This document shows, in pieces, positions 52,814-62,664 of a stretch of 64,000 bases of DNA; the stretch's first letter is position 1; the number at the start of each line of letters is the position of its first letter. Under the pieces are notes generated by a model. That model was not told where the DNA came from, ran no database searches, and saw only the letters and a list, made by a program, of their open reading frames with translations. Where the stretch lies: contig NZ_CP070608.1 in the NCBI RefSeq assembly GCF_017068455.1, positions 2,337,488-2,401,487 on the forward strand, read 5' to 3'. A program made the translations under genes and the position numbers. Origin of the DNA: Fulvivirga lutea (GTDB lineage: Bacteria; Bacteroidota; Bacteroidia; Cytophagales; Cyclobacteriaceae).

Positions 52814-53584
52814 TTACTCGTCAAAATTAACCATTACCGGGCTATCATAATTTAAACCAAGTAGCTCCGATGCATTCCCTTGATTGATTCCCACCTCTAA
52901 TAAACCTGAATCATTAAATACAACATATATATCACCGGCATCTACACTGAAGATGTTTTCGTGTATTCTGCGGCTATTTTCCCTGCCGAACTTAATATTA
53001 AACGTTTTTTGTTTGCTGAGAATGTCAAAGGTTTGTTTGTCGATGTTGGTAATTAAATTACCATAATGATCTACCCGTATTACATGCCCTGAAATTAAAC
53101 TCTTATTTGCCTTTAAGTGCCGGCCTAGCATCTTCTTGAAATGCTCGATAGGCTTGCCCAATGATTCCAGCTTTTCTCCGCCCGCTAGTTTTGCTGCAGC
53201 TTCGGCAAAATAGGTTTTGGAAGGAAATGTTGTTGCATGGTTTTCAGAACTGATTTCTACCTGAGCCGTAGCTTCCTGGTCGCTGATTAGTCCGAGAAGA
53301 CCGTTATCAGTACAAACAAAAAAGTGGCCTTCTAATTCTACAGCAATGTATTTGTCGCCTTGCTGGCCTACTGAATTGATTGCCACCAAATGAACGGTAC
53401 CTTTTGGGAAATCGCGAAAAACAGATTTTAATACATGGGCACCGTGTGCAATATCGCAGGGTGTAATTTGATGACTGATATCTACAATTCCCTGATTAGG
53501 ATTCTTAGTCAGTATTTTGGCTTTAACTGCTGCTACATAATGGTCACTTTCACCGAAGTCAGATAAAAATGTGATGATGGCCAT
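52814..53584 (-). CDS. SAM hydroxide adenosyltransferase (DUF62)
   Basis: A 256-residue enzyme that hydrolyses S-adenosylmethionine to adenosine and methionine. Motifs: FLSDFGESDHYVAAVKAKI, DISHQITPCDIAHGAHVLKS and FFVCTDNGLLGLI, then VDHYGNLITNI in the C-terminal domain. It belongs to the same family as the fluorinase and chlorinase, but the hydroxide-using motif set (D, R-H-D region) and the lack of halogenase neighbours point to the hydrolase. Divergent from phoH. Confidence 0.88.
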   Translation of the reverse strand: MAIITFLSDFGESDHYVAAVKAKILTKNPNQGIVDISHQITPCDIAHGAHVLKSVFRDFPKGTVHLVAINSVGQQGDKYIAVELEGHFFVCTDNGLLGLISDQEATAQVEISSENHATTFPSKTYFAEAAAKLAGGEKLESLGKPIEHFKKMLGRHLKANKSLISGHVIRVDHYGNLITNIDKQTFDILSKQKTFNIKFGRENSRRIHENIFSVDAGDIYVVFNDSGLLEVGINQGNASELLGLNYDSPVMVNFDE

Positions 53585-53717
53585 ATAAATTTTTGGAGAT
53601 TTGGGCTTTGTACTTAATTTATTCCCGTTTGTTCAGCAGTGGTTATTCCACTATTTTTGTTGAACAAAATTAGATAAATTTTGACCATTAAAAATTCCAT
53701 ATAAAATAATTTAGTCT

Positions 53718-54668
53718 TTGGTAGAAAAAGTCATCACATTAGAGAATGTATCGCTGCTGGATTTTCTGGGAGTAGAAAATAAAAACATTAAAGAAGTAGC
53801 CTCTGCATTTCCAAAAAGCAAGATCGTTTCACGAGGGAATGAGATTCGCATAAAAGGCACATCCACTGAAATTATTAAAATCAATGAGATTCTTCACTCT
53901 CTTATTGAGCATTACCATAAGTATGGGAAAGTTACAGAAGAGAATGTACAAAACTATCTGGCGCAGGAAGTAGAAGAACGCCTCACTGACGAGGAAGAAG
54001 TATTAATTTATGGAACCAGAGGCTCTGCTATTAAGCCAAAGACCATCAATCAGCAAAAGCTGGTTTATGCTGTAAAAGAAAATGATCTTGTTTTTGCACT
54101 AGGGCCTGCCGGTACAGGTAAAACCTATATTTCTGTAGCCTTGGCCGTTAAAGCGCTCAAGAATAAAGAAGTGAAGAAAATTATTATTACCCGACCTGCT
54201 GTGGAGGCAGGGGAGACTTTAGGTTTTCTTCCTGGTGATTTAAAAGAAAAGCTTGACCCGTATTTACGCCCTATTTATGATGCATTGCATGACATGGTGC
54301 CGTCTGAGAAGTTACGCTACTATATGGAAAACAATGTGATTGAGATAGCACCATTAGCCTATATGCGTGGTAGAACATTGAATAATGCCTTTATCCTTCT
54401 GGATGAGGCTCAGAACACAACGCCTATGCAGATAAAGATGTTCTTAACGCGTATGGGGCCTGATTCTAAAGTGATAGTTACGGGTGACTCCTCGCAAATC
54501 GACTTGCCAAAGAAACAGAAGTCAGGTTTAATAGAGTCGATACGAATTCTGAGAGACATAAAAGGAATTGGATTTATTGAGTTGTCGGGCAAAGATGTGG
54601 TAAGACATAAGCTGGTAAAAGAGATTATCTCAGCCTATGACGATCATGAAAAAATTGAGAATCAATGA
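53718..54668 (+). CDS. phoH: PhoH family ATPase
   Basis: A 316-residue protein with an N-terminal KH-like segment (VENKNIKEVASAFPKSKIVS) and a PhoH ATPase core: GPAGTGKTYISVALAV (Walker A), FILLDEAQNTT (Walker B) and GDSSQIDLP. PhoH-like proteins link to RNA processing and YbeY-type endonucleases. The start is a TTG at 53718 by family alignment (VEKVITLENVS is the usual opening). The next gene starts inside its stop codon. Confidence 0.88.
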   Translation: MVEKVITLENVSLLDFLGVENKNIKEVASAFPKSKIVSRGNEIRIKGTSTEIIKINEILHSLIEHYHKYGKVTEENVQNYLAQEVEERLTDEEEVLIYGTRGSAIKPKTINQQKLVYAVKENDLVFALGPAGTGKTYISVALAVKALKNKEVKKIIITRPAVEAGETLGFLPGDLKEKLDPYLRPIYDALHDMVPSEKLRYYMENNVIEIAPLAYMRGRTLNNAFILLDEAQNTTPMQIKMFLTRMGPDSKVIVTGDSSQIDLPKKQKSGLIESIRILRDIKGIGFIELSGKDVVRHKLVKEIISAYDDHEKIENQ

Positions 54669-55102
54669 CCCTTATCATCAAGGAAATATCCTCCGATGAG
54701 GAATTAAAGAAGGCATTTGAAATTAGAAAAATTGTATTTGTAGAAGGCCAAAATGTTCCTTTTGAAGAGGAGCTTGACAAATACGAAAATGAATCCCATC
54801 ACTTATTAGCAGTTTATAATAATGAACCTGCTGGTACTTGCCGATGGAGGTTTACCAACGAAGGAATAAAGCTGGAGCGTTTTGCTGTTCTTGAGAAATT
54901 CAGAGGCAACAAAATTGGCAGCGCCTTGGTTGAAACCACTTTACAAAATATCAAAACACACCCCAAATTCTCTGGTCAAATGCTGTATCTGAATTCACAG
55001 ATTGATGCCGTGCCACTCTATAAGAAATTTGGTTTTAAAACAATAGGCGAGGAGTTTCTGGAGTGCGATATCCGTCATCTTAAAATGATTAAATACTTGT
55101 AA
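54665..55102 (+). CDS. GNAT family N-acetyltransferase
   Basis: A 145-residue acetyltransferase. IRKIVFVEGQNVPFEEELDK is the opening of the ElaA/GCN5-like group; the acetyl-CoA loop is KFRGNKIGSALVE (R/Q-x-x-G-x-G/A pattern) and the C-terminal motif VPLYKKFGFKTIGEEF follows. Substrate unknown. It starts 4 bases inside phoH (ATGA overlap), so it is co-translated, and comEC follows within 2 bases. Confidence 0.85.
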   Translation: MTLIIKEISSDEELKKAFEIRKIVFVEGQNVPFEEELDKYENESHHLLAVYNNEPAGTCRWRFTNEGIKLERFAVLEKFRGNKIGSALVETTLQNIKTHPKFSGQMLYLNSQIDAVPLYKKFGFKTIGEEFLECDIRHLKMIKYL

Positions 55103-55103
55103 A

Positions 55104-57182
55104 ATGTATAAATGGCTGCCTTTTGCACTTGTGAGGGTAACCTTCTTCTACATTATTGGAATTCTGCTAGGGGTATATGTGGGTGAATTTATATCAATAG
55201 ACCAAGCCTTTTATCTAACACTTTTTCTCTCCTTTTTATCATTTATAAGTTTCATTGTATTAAGAAAAGAAAGGTTTGTTCGCTATAACCTCATTTTCTC
55301 CGTTCTCACATTCATTACAATAACTTCCTTTGGTTTCTACAATCTGAAGCTCAATGACGATTCACTAAAGACCAATCACCTCTCCAAGTTTAATAACATT
55401 TCGGCTTTTACTGCCATGGTTGATGACATCGGGTATGAAACAGACAAAACGTACCGATACCTTTTAAAAGCATATTCAGTGAATGACGACCACTGGCAAG
55501 ATGCAACAGGAAATCTGTATCTCTATTTAAGCAAGGATTCTGAGACTCAATTAAGCTATGGTGATGTTATTTTAATAAAAGGAAAACCCAATGATCTTTC
55601 CGGACCGATGAACCCGGGCGAGTTTGATTACAAGCAATTTCTCTCATTTAAAAACATCGATTTTCAGTATTATTCTACAGGCGACAATTTGGAAATTGTT
55701 GGTTCGGGTTATGGTAATCAAATGCTCTCAAAGGTGTATGAAATGAGAAATTATGTGGTGGAGGTACTTACCAACGCCATTGATACTGAACGTGAACTTA
55801 ACATAGCCAAGGCATTGATCATTGGTGTAAAGGATGGCCTGACCGATGACATTAAGCAAGCATATTCTGCATCTGGCGCCATGCATGTACTAGCCGTTTC
55901 CGGCCTCCATGTAGGAATTATTTATGCCATTGTACTACTTGTTTTTGGTAGACTGCAATCCTCAAATTATGGTAGGTGGCACCTTGCTTTTATTACCGTT
56001 TTTCTGCTTTGGATTTATGCAGCGGTCACGGGCTTTTCGCCATCTGTTTTGAGAGCAGTGACTATGTTTACCTTCGTGGCTATTTCCAAAGCATCGCTTA
56101 GGACCACAAACATCTATAATACACTTGCGGCCTCCGCATTTGTCCTGTTGTTGTTTAATCCATACCTGATTATGTCGGTTGGGTTTCAGTTATCATACCT
56201 GGCTGTAGTTGGTATCGTATACATACAACCTAAAATCTATCATTTATGGATTCCAAAAGCTTATATTGCTGACAAAGTATGGCAGATAACGAGCGTTTCA
56301 ATTGCTGCACAGCTAGCCACATTTTCATTGGGGTTATTGTATTTCCATCAGTTTCCAACATTTTTTCTGCTTTCAAATTTAGTGGTAATACCGGGAGCGT
56401 TTCTGGTTCTGTTGGGTGGTATTTTCACCATTGTTACCAGTTTTTACGCACCATTATCAGCGTTTATCGGGGGCTTACTCAAGTGGTTAATTTTTGGAAT
56501 AAATGAAGTTGTTTTCTGGATTGAGAAATTGCCCCACAGTATAGTAGAAGATATTTATATTAACACCTTAGAAACTTGGCTGATAATAGGTGTCATGTTT
56601 TGTCTTCTGATGGCTGCTCAGAGAAGATCAGCACAACTTGTATATGTATCGCTTGCACTCGCATTTTGTTTTTCGGTATCCAAATGGTCGCATATTTATA
56701 CCAATGCCCAACAAGATAGTCTTACAATATACAGAGTGAATAATCATCTCTCAATCGAGTTTATCTCAAAGGGTAAATCAGAAGTATATACGGATTCATT
56801 GCTTTTTAATGATCAGGATAAAATGCGTTTTCATATTGAACCTAACCAATTACGATCTGGAGTTTTTAGGTCAGTACTCAATACCAGAAAATCGGATACA
56901 CCATTTGAATGGCTGGTTTGGAAAGATAAAAAGGTGTTAATACTCAATGATCGTATTGATCTTGAGTCGATGGAAGTTTTTGGGTATTGTAATTTATTGA
57001 TATTGTCGGATAACTTTTCTGGTGATTTGGCACTATTGGAAGGAATTATAAACTTTGACTTATTGATTTTAGATGGCTCTCTTAAATATTACCGAGCCGA
57101 TGCGCTGCTTGAAAAAGCGAAAGAATTGAACTATCCCGTATACTCTGTTTTTCATGATGGAGCGTACCAACAAATAATTTAG
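55104..57182 (+). CDS. ComEC/Rec2-type DNA uptake channel
   Basis: A 692-residue inner-membrane protein. An N-terminal DUF4131-type domain with two to three helices and an OB-like segment (GDVILIKGKPND) leads into the competence core with about eight helices and the signature SGAMHVLAVSGLHVGI, then GFSPSVLRAVTMF. It carries single-stranded DNA across the inner membrane in transformable bacteria. The C-terminal 170 residues lack the HxHxDH metallo-beta-lactamase motif seen in Bacillus ComEC. Part of a five-gene co-directional run from phoH. Confidence 0.85.
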   Translation: MYKWLPFALVRVTFFYIIGILLGVYVGEFISIDQAFYLTLFLSFLSFISFIVLRKERFVRYNLIFSVLTFITITSFGFYNLKLNDDSLKTNHLSKFNNISAFTAMVDDIGYETDKTYRYLLKAYSVNDDHWQDATGNLYLYLSKDSETQLSYGDVILIKGKPNDLSGPMNPGEFDYKQFLSFKNIDFQYYSTGDNLEIVGSGYGNQMLSKVYEMRNYVVEVLTNAIDTERELNIAKALIIGVKDGLTDDIKQAYSASGAMHVLAVSGLHVGIIYAIVLLVFGRLQSSNYGRWHLAFITVFLLWIYAAVTGFSPSVLRAVTMFTFVAISKASLRTTNIYNTLAASAFVLLLFNPYLIMSVGFQLSYLAVVGIVYIQPKIYHLWIPKAYIADKVWQITSVSIAAQLATFSLGLLYFHQFPTFFLLSNLVVIPGAFLVLLGGIFTIVTSFYAPLSAFIGGLLKWLIFGINEVVFWIEKLPHSIVEDIYINTLETWLIIGVMFCLLMAAQRRSAQLVYVSLALAFCFSVSKWSHIYTNAQQDSLTIYRVNNHLSIEFISKGKSEVYTDSLLFNDQDKMRFHIEPNQLRSGVFRSVLNTRKSDTPFEWLVWKDKKVLILNDRIDLESMEVFGYCNLLILSDNFSGDLALLEGIINFDLLILDGSLKYYRADALLEKAKELNYPVYSVFHDGAYQQII

Positions 57183-57185
57183 CTT

Positions 57186-57959
57186 ATGGAATTTGTACAA
57201 TACGAAGTAGAAAATAGAATTGCATATATCACACTCAATCGCCCTGATAAGCGTAATGCCCTCAACTATCAGGTTGTTGCTGAACTAAAAGAGGCATTTA
57301 GTCAGGCTTCAATGGATGAAGAAGCAAAGGTGGTGGTTTTAAAAGCAAATGGAGCTGCATTTTGTGCCGGGGCTGATTTGGCTTACTTGCAGCAACTTCA
57401 GAAAAATACATATGAGGAGAACTTAGAAGACAGCTCTCATTTAAAAGAGTTGTTCTATCAAATCTACACCTTGAATAAGGTTGTAATTGCACAGATAGAA
57501 GGCCATGCCATTGCAGGTGGTTGTGGTTTAGCCACAGTCTGCGACTTCTCCTTTACTTTACCAGAGGCCAAGTTTGGATATACAGAAGTTCGTATAGGTT
57601 TTATTCCGGCCATTGTTAAAGTATTCTTACTACGTAAAATTGGCGAAATCAGATCAAAACAACTGTTGCTTACTGGTGAATTGATAGACGCTCAAAAAGC
57701 TGTAGAACTTGGCCTAATTAACGAAATTTCAGATGCCGAAAATATTAAGAGTAGAGTTAATGAATTCGCTCAAATGCTAATTGAGAATAATAGTGGTCAA
57801 TCAATGGCATTTACTAAACAGATGATTGCCGAGGTACAAAGCAAGACCTTGGAAGAAGGCCTACAATATGCCGCTGAAATGAATGCCAAAGCCAGAGCCA
57901 GTGAGGACTGTCAAAAAGGGATTGCAGCATTTCTTAACAAAGAGCAAGTGAGCTGGTGA
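57186..57959 (+). CDS. Enoyl-CoA hydratase/isomerase family protein
   Basis: A 257-residue crotonase-fold enzyme. CAGADLAYL carries the first part of the oxyanion hole, IEGHAIAGGCGLATVCDF the second, and FGYTEVRIGFIP has the position of the catalytic glutamate (Glu in TEVRIG). The substrate could be an enoyl-CoA in fatty acid or leucine degradation. It lies 3 bases after comEC and overlaps the next gene by 4 bases. Confidence 0.88.
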   Translation: MEFVQYEVENRIAYITLNRPDKRNALNYQVVAELKEAFSQASMDEEAKVVVLKANGAAFCAGADLAYLQQLQKNTYEENLEDSSHLKELFYQIYTLNKVVIAQIEGHAIAGGCGLATVCDFSFTLPEAKFGYTEVRIGFIPAIVKVFLLRKIGEIRSKQLLLTGELIDAQKAVELGLINEISDAENIKSRVNEFAQMLIENNSGQSMAFTKQMIAEVQSKTLEEGLQYAAEMNAKARASEDCQKGIAAFLNKEQVSW

Positions 57960-58858
57960 TCAGACTAGCATTTTCTGATAAGTATATTTATGAACTTCCT
58001 GAGGGACACCGATTTCCTATTGATAAGTATGAAACGGTTAAAGAACAGTTGGTGTATGAAGGAACTATCAAAGAGAGTCAGGTTGTAGACCCAGGGTTAG
58101 TTGATGAGAAATGGATACTTCAGGTTCACACTGAAAAATATTGGAAAAGTCTGGCTACACTTACTATCTCAGAAAAGGAGCGAAAGAAGATAGGACTGCC
58201 TGTTACTGAGTTATCTGTAAAACGAGCTAGAAACAGTGTAGCAGGCACTCTTTTTGCCATTAATGAAGCCCTAGAACATGGGCTTGGCATAAACTTATCT
58301 GGCGGAACCCATCATGCATATGAAAGTCATGGAGAAGGCTTTTGTGTTTTGAATGACCTGGCCATTGGCAGTAAATATCTTTTAAATCAAAATCTGGCAA
58401 CTAAAGTTTTAATTGTTGATTTAGATGTACACCAGGGAAATGGTACTGCTCATATTTTTAGAAATGATGAAAGCGTTTTTACTTTTTCCATGCATGGAAA
58501 AGGCAATTACCCTTTAAAAAAGGAGCAATCTGATCTGGATATTGAAATGCCGCACAATGTGACAGATGATGAGTACTTAGCTAAACTTCAAACAGTGCTT
58601 CCATATTTAATAGAGAAAGTAAGCCCTGACTTTATTTTATATCAGTCCGGAGTGGATGTAATGGAAGGTGATAGACTTGGCAAAATGGCGCTTACCAAAG
58701 AAGGGGTAAAACTGAGGGATTCATTTGTTTTAAATTGTGCCAAACGAAACGGTATACCAGTAGCAGTTACTATGGGAGGTGGTTATTCTGCCAAATTCAC
58801 CAATTTGGTAGAGGCGCATTGCAATACTGTGCGAATAGGCCTCAATTTGTATCAGTAA
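57956..58858 (+). CDS. Histone-deacetylase-family amidohydrolase
   Basis: A 300-residue zinc hydrolase related to acetoin utilisation protein AcuC and acetylpolyamine amidohydrolase. SGGTHHAYESHGEGFCVLNDLA carries the tandem His and first metal region (core GGTHHAYESHGEGFC), and VLIVDLDVHQGNGTAHIF the D-x-H zinc site. Late ISPDF... YQSGVD gives the third ligand. It likely deacetylates a small amine or protein lysine. It starts with GTG overlapping the crotonase stop. Confidence 0.88.
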   Translation: MIRLAFSDKYIYELPEGHRFPIDKYETVKEQLVYEGTIKESQVVDPGLVDEKWILQVHTEKYWKSLATLTISEKERKKIGLPVTELSVKRARNSVAGTLFAINEALEHGLGINLSGGTHHAYESHGEGFCVLNDLAIGSKYLLNQNLATKVLIVDLDVHQGNGTAHIFRNDESVFTFSMHGKGNYPLKKEQSDLDIEMPHNVTDDEYLAKLQTVLPYLIEKVSPDFILYQSGVDVMEGDRLGKMALTKEGVKLRDSFVLNCAKRNGIPVAVTMGGGYSAKFTNLVEAHCNTVRIGLNLYQ

Positions 58859-59248
58859 CTATTTCTTTCTCAATTCCCCTTTCCAATTGAACTTGATCAA
58901 CGTTATAATTTCGATCGATAAAACCATCAGCAAAAAGAGTATCGCATAGTATTTCACAGTTAGCTTATAGGCAGTACAAAAGTTATTATAAACTATGAAA
59001 AGGATATTATTTGCAATGAATGCTGAAATATTAAGATAAAGCCAGCTTGCAAAGAAATGGCGATTTGCAAATTGCCATGTTTTCTCACTTCTAAAAGCCA
59101 TGATTGAACGAAAGCCAACTAGAGCATTTCGTTCATCTGCCCAGCCTTTTTTTTGTATTAAAATGATTAACATGGTAAAAAATAAAGCCGTTAGGCTAAT
59201 TGTAATCCAAATGAATATATGTGTTTCCTCTGTTGTTTCTGGATGCAT
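58859..59248 (-). CDS. SdpI family membrane protein
   Basis: A 129-residue protein with four transmembrane helices. The family motif is visible as NALVGFRSIMAFRSEKTWQFANRHF (core GFRSIMAFRSEKTWQFAN), the GYRT-x(n)-W-x-x-A-N signature of SdpI/YhfL. SdpI in Bacillus gives immunity to the SdpC toxin, but most relatives have no known toxin partner, as here. Convergent with the deacetylase gene; single gene. Confidence 0.85.
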   Translation of the reverse strand: MHPETTEETHIFIWITISLTALFFTMLIILIQKKGWADERNALVGFRSIMAFRSEKTWQFANRHFFASWLYLNISAFIANNILFIVYNNFCTAYKLTVKYYAILFLLMVLSIEIITLIKFNWKGELRKK

Positions 59249-59364
59249 TGAATATTAGTTGAAGAATAAAATCAATAAACAAAACAAATTTAATTTTATC
59301 AATTCTTTTGAACATCCAACTTGAAACATATCACTATATTTTAAGTATTCTTAATTTAGATTAA

Positions 59365-61272
59365 GTGTCAGAAATACACTCCATATTAAAAAAGTATTGG
59401 GGCTACGATACCTTCCGTCCTCTACAGGAGGATATTATCCAAGCTGCACTGGATGGTAATGATGTGCTGGCTTTATTACCTACCGGTGGAGGTAAATCAA
59501 TATGTTTTCAAGTGCCTGCGTTGGTGAAAGAGGGTATATGTATTGTAGTTACGCCCCTTATTGCGCTAATGCAGGATCAGGTAGATCAATTGAAAAAGCG
59601 TGGCATTAAAGCCATTGCTATTAACTCGTCATTAAGCAAACGAGAGATTGATTTAAATCTTGATAATTGCATTTATGGTGATGTTAAATTTTTATATGTT
59701 TCACCGGAGCGGTTGAGCACCGATTTATTTATCGAACGTGCTCAAAAAATGAATATTAATCTTTTGGCTATAGATGAAGCGCATTGTATTTCACAATGGG
59801 GCTATGATTTCAGGCCATCCTATTTGCAGATAGCGGAGTTTAGAAAATTGTTACCAGAAGTTTCCATACTGGCATTAACGGCCACTGCTACACCAGAAGT
59901 AAGAGCAGACATTGCCGAGAAACTTGAATTTAAAAATAAAGGGAATGTATTTGAAAAGAGCTTTGCAAGGGCGAACCTGAGTTACTCCGTAAGAGTTGTA
60001 GATGACAAAGAAAGAAAGCTTATTTCAGCATTGAAAAGTGTGAAAGGCTCAGCAATAGTATATGTAAATACCAGAAAAGCAGCAAAAGAAACGGCCACTT
60101 TACTTTACAAAAACGGCATCTCGGCAGACTTCTATCATGCAGGATTAAGGCATGATGAACGAGCACTGAAGCAGAAAAACTGGGTGCAAAATAAAGCACG
60201 AGTAATGGTAGCTACCAATGCATTTGGTATGGGTATAGACAAGCCCGATGTGCGATTTGTGATCCACATGAATCTTCCAATGGATTTGGAATCATACTAT
60301 CAGGAAGCTGGTAGAGCGGGTCGTGATGAGAAAAAGGCTTTTGCACTTATCATACTCAATAAGGCAGATGTACTGGAAATTAAAGAAAGGGTACGACTTC
60401 AACATCCTGATGTTGATCTGTTAAAACGTGTTTATCAATCACTGGCCAATTATTACAAGTTAGCCGTTGGCAGTGGTGGTGATATAAATTATAATTTTGA
60501 TTTGCATCAATTTTCTGAGAGTTATAAACTAAATCATCTTGAAGTATATAACGCCTTAAAAAAGCTGGAGGATGAAGAACTTTTGCAATTTAATGAGGGC
60601 TTTTATGCCCCATCGCGGTTAAGTTTTGTAGTTGATAACAAAGCACTTTATGAGTTTCAAATTGCCAATGCTAAATACGATCCGCTTATAAAGGCCATTC
60701 TTAGAATATATGGTGGTGAGTTATTTTCCAACTATTTGAAAATTTCTGAATTACAGATTGCTAAATTCCTCCAAACGGATGAGCCAACAATTTCTTCGTC
60801 ATTGCTAAAGTTGAATGAGCTGGGCATTGTTTCCTATGAAAAGCAGAAGGACAGTCCGCAAGTTGTGTTTGTGTGTCAGCGCTATTCTGTAGAAAATCTG
60901 CCTATTAATAAAAGCAGGTTAAAGCAGCGTTCTGAATTAGCGCATTCAAAAATGGATGCAATGATTAATTATGCTCTGGATGATAAAAGATGCCGAACAG
61001 CCCAGCTACTAGATTATTTTGGCGAGAAAAATTATGACGAGTGTGGCGTATGTGATATATGTATTTCAAAGAAAAAGAAAGATCATGATGAAGAAATGCA
61101 TCATTACCATCATCAAATAGTATCAGTTATGGAAGATAAGTCCTGGGCAATAGATGAATTAGTTGAACAACTCAACCCGAAAGATAAAGAAGAGTTTTTA
61201 GAGACAGTGCGGCAGATGGTTGATACAGGGGAGTTGGAGTATGATGAGCATTGGTTGTTGAGGAAAGTTTAA
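59365..61272 (+). CDS. recQ: RecQ family DNA helicase
   Basis: A 635-residue ATP-dependent 3'-5' DNA helicase for recombinational repair. It starts with GTG at 59365. The core opens FRPLQEDIIQAAL, then LLPTGGGKSICFQ (Walker A), AIDEAHCISQWGYDFRP (motif II), TATATPEVR and GMGIDKPDVRFVIHMNLPMDLESYYQEAGRAGRDE (motifs V-VI, core GRAGRDE). The RQC zinc module is RCRTAQLLDYFGEKNYDECG followed by CDIC. Length fits RecQ; I see no clear HRDC domain. Confidence 0.92.
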   Translation: MSEIHSILKKYWGYDTFRPLQEDIIQAALDGNDVLALLPTGGGKSICFQVPALVKEGICIVVTPLIALMQDQVDQLKKRGIKAIAINSSLSKREIDLNLDNCIYGDVKFLYVSPERLSTDLFIERAQKMNINLLAIDEAHCISQWGYDFRPSYLQIAEFRKLLPEVSILALTATATPEVRADIAEKLEFKNKGNVFEKSFARANLSYSVRVVDDKERKLISALKSVKGSAIVYVNTRKAAKETATLLYKNGISADFYHAGLRHDERALKQKNWVQNKARVMVATNAFGMGIDKPDVRFVIHMNLPMDLESYYQEAGRAGRDEKKAFALIILNKADVLEIKERVRLQHPDVDLLKRVYQSLANYYKLAVGSGGDINYNFDLHQFSESYKLNHLEVYNALKKLEDEELLQFNEGFYAPSRLSFVVDNKALYEFQIANAKYDPLIKAILRIYGGELFSNYLKISELQIAKFLQTDEPTISSSLLKLNELGIVSYEKQKDSPQVVFVCQRYSVENLPINKSRLKQRSELAHSKMDAMINYALDDKRCRTAQLLDYFGEKNYDECGVCDICISKKKKDHDEEMHHYHHQIVSVMEDKSWAIDELVEQLNPKDKEEFLETVRQMVDTGELEYDEHWLLRKV

Positions 61273-61283
61273 CCTCAATACTA

Positions 61284-61425
61284 GCGCAAGTCTGTGACTT
61301 GTGCTTAAAAAATGAAAACGAGAGTCTGTCACTTGGCAAAATGAAAAAGAAACGAAAAAATGAGCGCAAACAAAAAATGCGGGTTGCAAACCCCTGATCA
61401 TAAGATGACTCAAGTTGTAAACTTG
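61284..61425. repeat. REP-like repeat cluster after recQ
   Basis: Several small palindromes in a row: GCGCAAGTC-TGT-GACTTGTGC at 61284-61304, GGGTTGCAAACCC at 61381-61393 and CAAGTTGTAAACTTG at 61411-61425, with a degenerate copy of the first near 61322. This short repeat style is known in Bacteroidota intergenic regions. The cluster runs into the 5' end of the next frame. Confidence 0.7.
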
Positions 61426-61674
61426 TGTCAGTTAAGGGATTTATTTAATGCGAATAGTTTGGATGAAATACAATGGAGAACGGAAGGGACTGAGTTTACT
61501 AAGGAAAAATTAGTACAATGGATGACGGAGAATAAATCTAGTATTGAAAATTTGGGATATGATAAAATAAAGAGCTTTTACCCAAATGATGAATTTATGA
61601 ATTCTACGAATTATGTAGATAGATTCAATAATAAATTTAATTCTGAAGCTAATTATAATTCAGTATTTAAATGA
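61360..61674 (+). CDS. Small unknown protein, start inside repeats
   Basis: A 104-residue frame whose first 25 residues are encoded by the REP-like repeats, so the true start is uncertain; the ATG at 61405 also lies in a repeat. The rest is hydrophilic with a helix TKEKLVQWMTENKSSIENLG and an asparagine-rich end. No family recognised. It overlaps the next gene as ATGATG, which argues for real coding. It may be a remnant of a larger gene. Confidence 0.45.
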   Translation: MSANKKCGLQTPDHKMTQVVNLCQLRDLFNANSLDEIQWRTEGTEFTKEKLVQWMTENKSSIENLGYDKIKSFYPNDEFMNSTNYVDRFNNKFNSEANYNSVFK

Positions 61675-62657
61675 TGCAAAAAACCAATGAAATATCTGGT
61701 GTTTGGAGGTTTATTAGTCAATTATCAGGGTCTAGTTTTAGCTTTCTGAATTCACATAAATTATTAAGTATTTATGAAGGAGGGATAAAAGAAGAATTGT
61801 TGAAAAACAGGGTAGAAATTGCAGAAGCGTGGAGGGATGGTTATTTAATCAATGAAACTCAATTTTACTCAGAAGGCAAAATAGAGCCAGTTTTTGAAGA
61901 AAATACCTTAATGGTACTTATAATAGATTATGAGGAATTATTGGTGAAATCCATTGATTATGAGAAAGAAGAAATCAAGTATGGTGTATTTAATTTTTCT
62001 TTAAAAGATATTAAATGGCTTGCTGATTTTGGGGGCGCTCAGCCACGGGTGCTATCAAAGCAAAGAAATCTAATTTCGACAAATGATAACGAAATAAAGT
62101 CTTATTCTTTAGATAAAGGTAATCTTTGGCAACAAACATTTACAGATCTTACGAGTGCTGAAAAAGCGAACTTGCATAGTCGGGTTTTAAGTAGTGATGA
62201 CAAATTATTTTTTGGAATTGATGGCAATGAGAACAGGGGGATTTTTGTATTGGATATTCTGACAGGAACCGTCTTAAAAAAGTTTGATACAGAGAGCTAT
62301 GAGATTTTTAAAAATGGTGATTATATCTATACAACAAAATTTCAGAATGTACTTTGTAGGATCAATACCAAAACTCTAGAGCTTGAGCAATGGGATTGTC
62401 ATAAAATAGTTTCAGAAAATGGATTTCATAGTATTCATGACCATCGCTGTGATGTGATAAATGGTAGGTTCTACTTTACCCAATCAATTGGTGATATCAA
62501 AGCAAAATTGGGTGTGTTAGATTGGGATAAAAAGGAACTGGTTTATAAGTATGATTTTGAACCGAAAAATGGAGCAATAGGAAGTATTCAAGTGAGTGAA
62601 ACGAGAATGTTCGTACACACTCAAGATAATATTTTACATATTTTCTCTTCCATCTAA
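61671..62657 (+). CDS. Unknown beta-propeller-like protein
   Basis: A 328-residue soluble protein with no signal peptide. Strand-turn-strand units recur, for example SDDKLFFGIDGNENRGIFVLDI, NGDYIYTTKFQNVLCRIN and GSIQVSETRMFVHTQDNILHIF, like a WD/PQQ-type propeller. I do not recognise a family. It overlaps the small frame before it by 4 bases. Similar cytoplasmic propellers occur as immunity or binding proteins, but nothing else supports that here. Confidence 0.6.
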   Translation: MMQKTNEISGVWRFISQLSGSSFSFLNSHKLLSIYEGGIKEELLKNRVEIAEAWRDGYLINETQFYSEGKIEPVFEENTLMVLIIDYEELLVKSIDYEKEEIKYGVFNFSLKDIKWLADFGGAQPRVLSKQRNLISTNDNEIKSYSLDKGNLWQQTFTDLTSAEKANLHSRVLSSDDKLFFGIDGNENRGIFVLDILTGTVLKKFDTESYEIFKNGDYIYTTKFQNVLCRINTKTLELEQWDCHKIVSENGFHSIHDHRCDVINGRFYFTQSIGDIKAKLGVLDWDKKELVYKYDFEPKNGAIGSIQVSETRMFVHTQDNILHIFSSI

Positions 62658-62664
62658 ATTAGAT

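Noticed and set aside
58859-59248. SdpI-type toxin immunity pair
   Set aside because: No SdpC-like toxin or regulator gene nearby; most SdpI relatives are orphans.
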